A stretch of 64,000 bases of DNA, taken from assembly GCF_033449965.1 (NCBI RefSeq), contig NZ_CP137761.1, forward strand, positions 868,001 through 932,000. Reading direction: 5' to 3'. The position numbers were made by a program, and so were the translations under genes. This stretch comes from Bacillus sp. T3 (GTDB lineage: Bacteria; Bacillota; Bacilli; Bacillales; Cytobacillaceae). How positions within the stretch are numbered: position 1 is the first letter of the stretch; every line of letters starts with the position of its first letter. The notes beneath the pieces were generated by a model. The model worked only from the letters and a program-made list of their open reading frames with translations. It made no database searches and was not told the origin of the DNA. Positions 53,750 to 62,471 of this stretch are shown in pieces.

Positions 53750-54862
53750 ATGAAACCAGTCCATAAAGAGACAATATCTAGATTACAATTATTTATCCTT
53801 ATTGTCCTTTTTGATATCGGAAGTGCATTGATTTTGAATATTGGACAGGAGGCGAGAAATAACGCTTGGCTGGCGATTCTGTTAGCAAGCTGGGGTGGCG
53901 TAGTAATTTTTTATTTTTTTATTTACCTGATGTCCGTATATCCACAAAAGGATTTGTTTCAAATGCTTGCGGGTGGATTTGGAAAATTAATTGGTGCAAT
54001 AATCTGCGCAGGCTACATTTTTTACTTTTTTATCAATGCAGGCCTTTCGATTCGAAATATAGGAGAATTAATGGTCAATACGATTTTTAGGCAAACACCG
54101 ATTCATATTTTCCTGATTACGATGGTCTTAACGAGTGCTTATATTTTATTTTTAGGAATTGAGGTGTTGGCTCGATCAGCTGAAATCTTTATTCCTTATT
54201 GTCTTTTGTTTTTATTGTTTGTTGGAATTGGTTTGCTTTTTTCCAATGAATTATCTGTTCAATTTCTGGAACCATTCCTAGGTGAGGGAATCCAGCCAGT
54301 TTTAAAGGCTATTTTCCCCTATCATTTGACCCTGCCATTTGGTGAGATTGTCGCCTTTCTTGTCTTGATTCCAGATATGGAATCAAGGAAAAAAGTAAGT
54401 GAATGGGGAATTTGGGCTGTTATTGCAAGCGGACTGATTCTCTGTTATTCCTCATTACTGCAAACTATGACGCTAGGTCCGATCAAAGAGAGGACTAGCT
54501 ATCCATTGCTTTCTGCTGCCAACGAAGTGAAGCTGTTAAATTTCGTGGAACGGATTGATTTGTTGATTGTCTTTATCATGCTGTTAGGGATTTTAGTCAG
54601 GGCTTCTATCTTTTTTTACGCAGGGTTAAAAGGATTAGAGCATCTTTTTAAGCGTTCATATCGCTCATTTGTGTTCCCAGTAGCTGTAATTATCGCATTT
54701 TCGGCCTTGTTACCTGCCAATTCGTATTTGGAATACGTTGAGTTCGGTAAAAAAATATACAGTATTCAAATTTTATTTGATTTCTTGATTCCGGTCCTGT
54801 TGCTCTTTATTGGAATATGGCTTAAAAGAAAAAAAGGGGGAAAGAACAGTGAGATTTTTTAA
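53750..54862 (+). CDS. GerAB-family germinant receptor B subunit, second copy
   Basis: A 370-aa integral membrane paralogue of the first B subunit (GIEVLARSAEIFIPYCLLF, LPFGEIVAFLVLIP, ERTSYPLLSAANEVKLLNFVERIDLL). ATG 53750 is chosen for its distance to GGGTGAG; ATG 53738 is possible. It overlaps gerAA by 14 bp. Two different B subunits could let one operon answer two germinants. Confidence 0.92.
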   Translation: MKPVHKETISRLQLFILIVLFDIGSALILNIGQEARNNAWLAILLASWGGVVIFYFFIYLMSVYPQKDLFQMLAGGFGKLIGAIICAGYIFYFFINAGLSIRNIGELMVNTIFRQTPIHIFLITMVLTSAYILFLGIEVLARSAEIFIPYCLLFLLFVGIGLLFSNELSVQFLEPFLGEGIQPVLKAIFPYHLTLPFGEIVAFLVLIPDMESRKKVSEWGIWAVIASGLILCYSSLLQTMTLGPIKERTSYPLLSAANEVKLLNFVERIDLLIVFIMLLGILVRASIFFYAGLKGLEHLFKRSYRSFVFPVAVIIAFSALLPANSYLEYVEFGKKIYSIQILFDFLIPVLLLFIGIWLKRKKGGKNSEIF

Positions 54863-56492
54863 GAATAAACTTAAAAAATCCTACCCACAAGCAAAGCAAT
54901 GGGGACAGGAACAGGTAAATATGGATGATACAAGAACTTCTTCCGATCTGGATGAGAATATCGAAAAGCTAAAAGCGATTTTTGGAAACACCAGTGATTT
55001 AGAAATCCAAATTATTCAAATAGTTGATAACAAGGGGATCGTTGTTTATTTAAAAAGCATGGTCGATATAAATGAAGTGAATAGCGTCATTCTTCAGCCA
55101 TTAGCTCAGCTAAATCAACATGAATATCAGTTCATGGATTGGAACGATATGGAAATGGTTCGCCAAAAAATCTTTTCAGGCTTGTCCTATCAAGCACGTG
55201 AAGACGTTCGTCAAATTACAGTGGATTTACTAAATGGCTATGTTCTTATTTTGGTTAATCGTAATAGTCAAGCTTATTTATTCTCGCTTAGCAACACGGA
55301 TTACCGTTCTATATCTGAACCAACAACACAAACGGTTATTCGTGGTCCGAAGGATAGCTTTAATGAATCGCTTCAAGTGGGAATGACATTAATTCGAAGG
55401 CGGATTAGAAATCCGAGACTGCAGTTTGAGGAATTTGTAGTTGGGACAGAATCCAGAACGGCTGTTGCGATTAGCTATATGAATGGAGTCGTCGACGAAG
55501 GCGTTTTAAATGAAGTAAGAAGAAGAATACAAGACGTCAATTTAACAGCTCTTTTTGACTCTGGAAATCTTGATGAGGCGATAGCTGATGAAACGTTCAC
55601 AACCTTTCCGCTAATCTTTAATACAGAAAGACCTGATGTGGTGGCTGCCGGTATAATCGAGGGGAAAGTTGCCATATTAGTGGATGGCAGCCCGTTTGTT
55701 CTTTTGGCCCCAACCGTGTTAACCGATTTTTTCCAAAGTCCCGAGGATTATTATCATTCATTTTTAATTGGTACCTTTATGCGGCTTGTTCGCTATGTTT
55801 CATTTATGGTGGCAATGGTCTTCCCTTCCTTATATGTTGCACTTGTAACCTTTCACCATGAGCTCATTCCGACTGAGTTGCTTATTAGTGTTCAAGCGCA
55901 AAGACAGGGAGTTCCGTTTCCGGCTGTAATTGAAATCGTGTTGATGGAATTTACCTTTGAGGTACTAAGGGAAGCGGGAGTTAGGATGCCTAGAGCGGTC
56001 GGACAAACGGTATCGATTGTCGGTGCACTAGTCCTTGGCCAAGCCGTGGTGGAAGCAGGTTTAGTCTCAAACGTACTCGTCATTGTTGTGGCGTTTACAG
56101 CGATCGCATCGTTTGTTTCGCCGATTTACAATTTCTCAACTCCGACCCGATTATTGCGATTTGCATTTATATTGGCAGCTGCAGCATTGGGACTGTATGG
56201 TGTCCTTTTATCATTAATCCTTATGGTTGCACATCTTGTCAGTCTTCGCTCGTTTGGAGTGCCCTATTTAGCGCCGGTTGCTCCCTTTATAGTGGAAGAC
56301 CAAGGAGAGGTGTTCTTCCGGGTTCCAAGCTGGGCTGACCTGCGTAAGCCTTCCTATTTAAATAGTAAAACCTTTAATAAAGGGAAGGTCTCAAAGCCTA
56401 AGCCACCGCAAAAGGGGGGAGGGGATGAGAAGAGCACGGTATGTGTCCTTATTGTTTGTTTTTCTACTCAGCGGCTGCTGGGATATTATTGA
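54849..56492 (+). CDS. GerAA-family germinant receptor A subunit
   Basis: A GerA/GerKA-type protein: soluble N-terminal domains (to about residue 290), then membrane helices (LVRYVSFMVAMVFPSLYVAL and after EVLREAGVRMPRAVGQTVSIVG). The start GTG 54849 follows AAAGGGGGAAAG. The last 20-odd residues after PPQKGGGDE look like the gerAC start read in another frame; one extra G in the G6 at 56414-56419 would end the protein in a normal ATGA overlap with gerAC. Expected length is about 523 aa. Confidence 0.92.
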   Translation: MRFFKNKLKKSYPQAKQWGQEQVNMDDTRTSSDLDENIEKLKAIFGNTSDLEIQIIQIVDNKGIVVYLKSMVDINEVNSVILQPLAQLNQHEYQFMDWNDMEMVRQKIFSGLSYQAREDVRQITVDLLNGYVLILVNRNSQAYLFSLSNTDYRSISEPTTQTVIRGPKDSFNESLQVGMTLIRRRIRNPRLQFEEFVVGTESRTAVAISYMNGVVDEGVLNEVRRRIQDVNLTALFDSGNLDEAIADETFTTFPLIFNTERPDVVAAGIIEGKVAILVDGSPFVLLAPTVLTDFFQSPEDYYHSFLIGTFMRLVRYVSFMVAMVFPSLYVALVTFHHELIPTELLISVQAQRQGVPFPAVIEIVLMEFTFEVLREAGVRMPRAVGQTVSIVGALVLGQAVVEAGLVSNVLVIVVAFTAIASFVSPIYNFSTPTRLLRFAFILAAAALGLYGVLLSLILMVAHLVSLRSFGVPYLAPVAPFIVEDQGEVFFRVPSWADLRKPSYLNSKTFNKGKVSKPKPPQKGGGDEKSTVCVLIVCFSTQRLLGYY

Positions 56493-57645
56493 ATTAAACG
56501 ATATATCAATCGTAACAGGTCTTGCTGTTGAAAAAGGAGAAAAGGAAAAATATAGTTTAACGGTTAGTACAGTTAATTCCTCTGAACTCTCAAAAACGAG
56601 TCAGATGGGAAACACGGCTAATACCACCTACCGATTGGAAGGGAACTCCATTTCAGAGTTGGCAAAAAAAATGAATGTCGGTTTGTCGCGAAGATTGATT
56701 TATTCACATACACGTGTGTTGGTCATTGATAAGCAGGTCGCTGAAGAGGGGATTCTTGGTTTTCTTGATTATCTAGAACGAAGTGGAGAATTTCGGAATG
56801 ACTTTAATATTTTAATTGCCGATGATGCAAAAGCATCAGATATATTGAAAATGACTTTTCCGGTGCAAAGAGATCCAACATTAAAAATTCATGCTCAGTT
56901 AAATTCCTTTCTTGAGGATTGGGGAGGAGATCCGAACGTTCGCCTGACAGATTTTATTATTGCCTTAACTGAAGGTGGAAGAAATCCTGTTTGCGCAGTT
57001 GTTACGATTAAGGGTAAACCAGAAAAAGGAGAATCGGTTGAAAATAATAAAAAAGATCAACTTGATGCACTTGTTATTGTTAAAGGATTGGCGATTTTTA
57101 AAATAGATCAATTAGTCGGTATTCTAACAGTTGAAGATACGCGTAATTATCTATGGACGCAGGATTTGAAAAAAACGAATATTACAGTTGCCTGTGGAAA
57201 GGATGAAAGCGGAAATAAGCTTTACAATGATATTCAAATCGTTTCAAGTTCCTCCAATTTAACTGCAAATTCTATCAAAGGAAATATTAAAGGGAATGTA
57301 AAGATTAATGGAGAAGCAAAGCTTATTGGAACACAATGTTCTGATAAACTGACAGATACGAAAATTTATAAAAAATATCAAAATGAGTTAAATAACTATA
57401 TAGAGACGTCCATTGCAAAAACCATTGAAACGATTCAACAGGATTACAGGTCCGATGTGTTTGGCTTTGGAGTTTACTTGAACCGCAAGCAACATAAAAT
57501 CTTTAAAAAAATCGATGACTGGGATCAGCAATTCGCAAGGGCATCTATTACCGTAAACTCTAACTTTTTCTTAAGAAGGGCAGGGGTAAGAACGGATAGC
57601 TTTATCACCGAGGTTGAAAAACTGAAGAAGGAACAAAAAAAGTAG
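56425..57645 (+). CDS. GerAC-family germinant receptor C subunit (lipoprotein)
   Basis: A 406-aa Ger(x)C lipoprotein. Signal YVSLLFVFLLSGC carries the lipobox with the family-typical CWD; conserved ISIVTGLAVEKGE and the C-terminal domain (EKYQNELNNY-like KYQNELNNYIETSI, FGFGVYLNRKQHK) are intact. AAAAGGGGGGAGGGG precedes the ATG. It is the last gene of the ger operon. Confidence 0.94.
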   Translation: MRRARYVSLLFVFLLSGCWDIIELNDISIVTGLAVEKGEKEKYSLTVSTVNSSELSKTSQMGNTANTTYRLEGNSISELAKKMNVGLSRRLIYSHTRVLVIDKQVAEEGILGFLDYLERSGEFRNDFNILIADDAKASDILKMTFPVQRDPTLKIHAQLNSFLEDWGGDPNVRLTDFIIALTEGGRNPVCAVVTIKGKPEKGESVENNKKDQLDALVIVKGLAIFKIDQLVGILTVEDTRNYLWTQDLKKTNITVACGKDESGNKLYNDIQIVSSSSNLTANSIKGNIKGNVKINGEAKLIGTQCSDKLTDTKIYKKYQNELNNYIETSIAKTIETIQQDYRSDVFGFGVYLNRKQHKIFKKIDDWDQQFARASITVNSNFFLRRAGVRTDSFITEVEKLKKEQKK

Positions 57646-57673
57646 TCCGTTGAAAATTCACGGACTACTTTAT
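57638..57673 (+). terminator. Terminator of the ger operon
   Basis: AAAGTAGTCCGT/ACGGACTACTTT stem with a 9-nt loop; bidirectional in character. Confidence 0.85.
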
Positions 57674-57708
57674 ATGCAATATTCGCGTGAAGGGAGAAAG
57701 AAAGGCAA

Positions 57709-59804
57709 TTAATCAATCATTGTGCTGATTTTATTAAAGACATTCTCGCCAATGCTTTGCAGTATATCAAGTCCCTTTTTAAAGTTTTCCTTCCATTTAG
57801 GACTTTCCTCGACAATAAGCTCTTCGATTTCCTGCGCCTTTTTCTTTACTTGTTCTGTTTTTTCTTTAATGACCTTTGCAGTCTGCTCCTTTTGGGCAAG
57901 CTCGCTATTGACCGATTCTGTATTAAACTCACCTGGTTCATAAAAGGGTAGTGTCCCCTCCATAATCGATCGGAAAATTGGAACGACGGTTTCAGAGCTG
58001 CTATTCGGTAAATAATGCTTCCTGGTCGGTTAAATCATAACCAAGCCATACGGCCCCAACTAAATTAGCTGTAAGCCCGACGAACCATTGATCCTTTGTC
58101 CCATTAAGATCAGCATATGGGAGCTGGGTTGAGCCTGTCTTTCCAGCAATTTGAACATTATCAAGCTTGGTTCGCTGCCCCGTTCCAGTTTCGACCACAT
58201 TAAGAAGCATAGAGGTCATCTTATCTGAAACCTGTTTTGAGGTCACTCTTTTTGTTTTTGGCTTACTTTCGGCGATGACGGTTCCTGTAGGTCCTACGAT
58301 TTTCGTAATAAAGTGACTTTCTGTCCGTTTTCCTTCATTGGCGAAAACAGAATAGGCTTCTGCTAATTGCTGTGGTGAAACCCCTTGGTGCATTCCACCT
58401 AAGGCAATGGCTAAGTGTTCATCCTTTTCATCATACGGGATGCCAAATCGTTTCAGTGAATCCAGTCCTTTTTTCAGTCCAATTTTATCTAAAAGCCAAA
58501 CGGCAGGAAGATTCACCGAATTTTCGACCGCTTTATACATTGGGATTTCACCTTGATACGTTTTTGAGGCGTTTTCCGGCGCATAACTGCCAAAAGTCAT
58601 TTGTTGGTCAATCAGCATAGAAGTCGTTTCATAGCCTTGCTCGAGCGCTGGGGTATAAACGGCCAGCGGTTTTAAGGTCGAACCTGGGCTGAGCCTTTAA
58701 TTGTGTTGCTCGATTGAAGCCGCGGAAGACATAGTCTCCGCGACCGCCAACTACGGCACGAATTCCGCCAGTATGCGGATCAATCAGAATTCCACCACTT
58801 TGCACAAGGACGGAAGAGTCCATGCTCCTAGGAAACAATCCATTTTGGGCATAAACCTTTTCCAAGGCACTCTGTAAATTTTGATCCATTTCTGTATAAA
58901 TGCGATAGCCCCTTGTGAAAATTTCATCTTGGGTAAGTCCGTATTCTGAGATGGCTTCATCTAATACAGAATCTACATAATAAGGATAGGTGCGCTCGAT
59001 AAAGCTCCCGCCACCATCTTCCAGTTTGATCTGTTCTTTTTTGGCTGTTTTGTATTCAGAGTTTGAAATCATTCCTAATTCTTTCATTTTACCAAGAACG
59101 GTGTTTCGGCGATTCATCGCCCGATCGTAGTGTTGATAAGGATCAAGAGCAGATGGTGATTGTAGAAGTCCTGCCAGCAGGGCTGCTTCGCTGATTGAAA
59201 CCTGCTCAATAGGTTTGTTAAAATATTTCTTTGAGGCAGATCCAATTCCCCATGCACCACTTCCAAAGTAGACTTGGTTTAAATACATTTGCAGAATTTC
59301 GTCCTTCTCATAGTGGTTTTCTATTTCAATTGCAAGAAATAACTCTTCTAATTTTCGCTTATATGTTTGTTCGGGTGACAGCAGGGCGTTTTTCGTTAAC
59401 TGCTGGGTGAGGGTGCTTCCGCCACCAGTGATCTCAAGTGAAAATAAATTTTTAAAAAAGGCACGGGCAATCCCCTTAATATCAAATCCATGATGCTCGT
59501 AGAAGCGTTCATCCTCAATGGCGACTACTGCATTTTTTACATGATTTGGGAGCTGCTCTACCGTAACCCCTTTCGTCCGATTGGTCGATAAAGTACTCGC
59601 TTGCTCGCCGTCCTTATCATAAATAATGGTCGATTGACTTAAGCCGTCCTTCAATGTCTGTACATTTGCCCGACTCGCCATTATCGCAAAAAATGATATC
59701 GTCACTAACACAACGACTAACATGAGCAATAAGAAAATTTGAGTCAGGTGTTTTTTTTTCCAAAAGCGAACAATCGCTTCTCGACATGAATGAATCAAAT
59801 GCAT
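57709..59804 (-). CDS. Class A penicillin-binding protein (PbpD/PBP4-like), two frameshifts
   Basis: Bifunctional murein synthase: TM anchor (IFLLLMLVVVLVTISFFAIM), glycosyltransferase domain (VVAIEDERFYEHHGFDIKGI, GGSTLTQQLTKN) and transpeptidase domain with SxxK in QPGSTLKPLAV, SxN in ENSVNLPA and KTG in AGKTGSTQ. Removing one base from CCTGG at 58683-58687 and at 58021-58025 joins all parts; the second repair gives YDLTDRKHYLPNSSSETVVP and fuses the 84-residue Lys/Glu-rich tail (57709-57963) to the enzyme. Start 59804 follows TTTGGAGA; ATG 59846 is an alternative. Corrected length about 697 aa. Confidence 0.88.
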
Positions 59805-59897
59805 ATGCGATCTCCAAACCTTCTTTTGATAATTTCGTAGGCTCATCGCCTATTCCATTCATTTTACTCTCAACAGTAAATTCTGGCAAAGAATTTT

Positions 59898-59947
59898 AAC
59901 ACAGTAAAGTGGTGGGGGACTGTCCCTCACCACTTTGCTGTGTTAAA
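59898..59947. terminator. Long hairpin between PBP and the zinc-motif gene
   Basis: AACACAGTAAAGTGGTGGGGGA pairs with TCCCTCACCACTTTGCTGTGTT around a CTG loop. Probable terminator for the minus-strand gene at 59957, though the T-tract is weak. Confidence 0.6.
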
Positions 59948-59956
59948 ACGTGATGT

Positions 59957-60166
59957 TTATTTTAGTTGATTCCAGTCGGTATAAAGACCGCTGCCGTTAC
60001 AGCCAGGACAATCATAAGGATTGGAATAATACACAAATTCATTGACTGGGTAGGTGTGGAATCCTTTACCATTGCAATCTGGACATTTATTTTGGGACTC
60101 CATATTTGACAGATGATTTTCGTACCGAGCCTCTTTCCATTGATGATAGGCATCAAGCAAACCCAT
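59957..60166 (-). CDS. Small protein with two DnaJ-type CxxCxGxG zinc motifs
   Basis: A 69-aa protein with KCPDCNGKGF and DCPGCNGSGLY, i.e. two C-x2-C-x-G-x-G half-sites that together can bind one zinc as in DnaJ. The N-terminus is a short charged helix. GAGGTGAG precedes the ATG. No J domain is present; a thiol-disulfide or chaperone-linked role is a guess. Confidence 0.75.
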   Translation of the reverse strand: MGLLDAYHQWKEARYENHLSNMESQNKCPDCNGKGFHTYPVNEFVYYSNPYDCPGCNGSGLYTDWNQLK

Positions 60167-60308
60167 AATCTCACCTCGCCTTTTAAGATTAGTATTTATT
60201 AATGTTGGAAATATTATACTTTTTAAGGGGTATTATCATTAGTAAACCGAAATATTATAGGTTAAAATAGGGGGTATCATGTAATACAAAATAGAGAGAA
60301 GGACAATT

Positions 60309-61522
60309 ATGAATCAACAGTTAAGGAGTCAAAAAGAATTCCTTAAAAAGGATAAAGAAAAAATTTGGACGAAAGATTTCATATTAATATGTGTGGCTAA
60401 CTTTTTTATATTTTTGGGATTCCAAATGACATTGCCCACTATTCCTCTGTTTGTAGAAGAGCTTGGCGGCAATGATTCCATGATTGGCTTCGTTGTTGGG
60501 GTATTCACCTTTTCTGCCCTATTATTACGGCCTTTTGCAGGTCATGCTTTAGAATCGAAGGGAAGAGGGATCGTCTACTTAAGTGGTCTGGCAATTTTTG
60601 TCGTCTCAGTCGGTTCATATGGTTTTGCAACGGGGATTATGTTTCTTGTTATACTTCGGATTATTCAAGGTATTGGCTGGGGATTTTCGACAACTGCCTC
60701 CAGGTACGATTGCTACGGATTTGATTCCATCCAACAGACGTGGAGAGGGAATGGGCTTTTATGGTCTCTCTGGAAATATGGCCATGGCCTTTGGTCCATC
60801 GTTAGGATTGGCACTCGTTGGCGTGATTACCTTTAAGCAGTTGTTTTTTATTTGTGCAGGATTAGGGCTAGCGGCTTATCTATTAGCTTCAAGGATTACA
60901 TTTAAAAAAGCCGAGAAGGTGGGTCAACTCAAACAAACTAAACAAACATCAGGCACTCGTAAATTTGATTTATTTGAAAAAAGTGCGCTCCCGCCATCAT
61001 TCTTATTGTTTTTTAATACAGTAACCTTTGGTGGAATTGCAACCTTCCTTCCACTTTACACAGTTCAAAAAAACATTGAAGGGATTCAATGGTACTTCCT
61101 TATTTATGCGATGGCCTTGATGCTAAGTCGGTCTTTTGCTGGTCAATTATATGATCGAAAAGGTCATCAATCGGTATTTATTCCTGGCACCATTTTAATC
61201 ATGGGTGCAATGCTTCTGTTAGCTTGGCTTCCAAATAGTATCGTTCTTTACAGTGCAGCTGTTCTTTACGGTCTTGGTTTTGGTACGATTCAGCCTGCGC
61301 TGCAAGCATGGTCTGTAAATCAGGCTCCCATGCACCTGGAAAGGAATGGCAAACGCAACCTTTTTCTCCTTTTTTGATTTGGGAATAGGAATCGGGGCGA
61401 TGATGTTTGGTTTAATCAGTCATACATATGGCTATGATAGCATTTATTTAACCTCTGCATTTTCTGTGTTTATTTCAATCCTACTATATAGTATTATGTT
61501 ATTGAAAAAACGTGAGAATTAA
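60309..61522 (+). CDS. MFS transporter, two frameshifts
   Basis: Major facilitator with 12 predicted helices, about 403 aa after repair. The N-terminal half (FIFLGFQMTLPTIPLFVEELG, FAGHALESKGR, RIIQGIGWGF) and the C-terminal half (FAGQLYDRKGHQSVFIPG, GLGFGTIQPALQAWSVN) carry the loop 2 and loop 8 signatures of drug-efflux type MFS. Repairs: one base removed from CCAGG at 60700-60704 (TTAS-GTIATDLIPSNRRGEGMG) and from CCTGG at 61335-61339 (PMH-RKGMANATFFSFFDLG). Substrate unknown. Confidence 0.88.
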
Positions 61523-61524
61523 AC

Positions 61525-61567
61525 AAGGTGCTTGTCCTGACATATCCTGGGGCAAGTGCCTTTTTTT
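61525..61567 (+). terminator. Terminator of the MFS gene
   Basis: AGGTGCTTGTCC pairs with GGGGCAAGTGCCT, then T7. Confidence 0.75.
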
Positions 61568-61803
61568 GAGCTTTGTTACTGAATTGCAACCATTTGTAAT
61601 AAATAAGGATATTTTTCCCTCTAATAAATATTTTTGGAGAATATATTGGGATGGGAAATTTTAACTAGTAGGAGCTTAATTGTTTTATAGCAAGGGGAAA
61701 TAGTATTTAAAAGAGATTACCGAATTTTGGATGATGAACAGAAATATTACATCTGATAGCCTAATAGTAGATTAACAAACGACTACTAGGAGGAATTGAT
61801 CAG

Positions 61804-62397
61804 ATGAATAAACTTAAAAAACTATTAGTAGCCGCTGGATTAATGTTTATAATTTCAGCATTTACTTTAACAAATCAAGCAGAGGCAGCAACAACTCACA
61901 AAATTCAATATGGTGAAACATACTGGAACATTGCTAAAGGATTCGGTATTCCAATTAATAGCTTAATGAATACTAATGGTAGTAAGCCACTAATAGCTGG
62001 TCAGTATATGACTCTACCAAATTCCCCTATTTCAGCAGCAGATAAGGATTTATTGGCACGATTGGTTCGTGCAGAGGCAGTTGGTGAGCCTTATGCAGGG
62101 AAGGTTGCCGTTGCTGTTGTTGTGCTCAACCGTGTAAAAAGTGACCAATTCCCGAATACGATAAGGGAAGTCATTTATCAAATTTCAAATGGATATTATG
62201 CCTTCACCCCTGTAGCAAACGGTCAAATCAATCAGCCTGCCGATTATGCTTCTAAAAGAGCAGTTAATGAAGCGATTGCATTAATGGGAAAAGGAAACGG
62301 TTCTCTATTTTTCTACAATCCTAATACTGCTACAAATTCTTGGGTTGCATCTCGTCCAGTTACAGCAAAAATCGGAAATCATGTATTTGCTAGATAA
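61804..62397 (+). CDS. LysM and SleB-type cell-wall hydrolase
   Basis: A 197-aa exported enzyme: signal peptide (to about residue 28, NQAEAA), one LysM peptidoglycan-binding domain (HKIQYGETYWNIAKGFGI) and a Hydrolase_2/SleB-CwlJ domain (LARLVRAEAVGEPYAGKVAVA with the catalytic Glu, NRVKSDQFPNTI). Resembles B. subtilis YkvT rather than the larger spore SleB. CTAGGAGGAA precedes the ATG. A role in wall turnover or germination is possible. Confidence 0.9.
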   Translation: MNKLKKLLVAAGLMFIISAFTLTNQAEAATTHKIQYGETYWNIAKGFGIPINSLMNTNGSKPLIAGQYMTLPNSPISAADKDLLARLVRAEAVGEPYAGKVAVAVVVLNRVKSDQFPNTIREVIYQISNGYYAFTPVANGQINQPADYASKRAVNEAIALMGKGNGSLFFYNPNTATNSWVASRPVTAKIGNHVFAR

Positions 62398-62403
62398 TCA
62401 TCG

Positions 62404-62450
62404 ATTAAAGGGCTCCAAAAAGTCTAATAACTGACTTTTTGGAGCCCTTC
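62404..62450. terminator. Terminator between the hydrolase and the reductase fusion
   Basis: AAAGGGCTCCAAAAAGTC/GACTTTTTGGAGCCCTT, a perfect 17-bp stem between convergent genes. Confidence 0.92.
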
Positions 62451-62471
62451 TTTGATTAAAACAAAACTGTA

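Noticed and set aside
57709..57963. Independent 84-aa gene
   Set aside because: Better explained as the frameshifted C-terminus of the class A PBP, with continuous family-like sequence after one repair.
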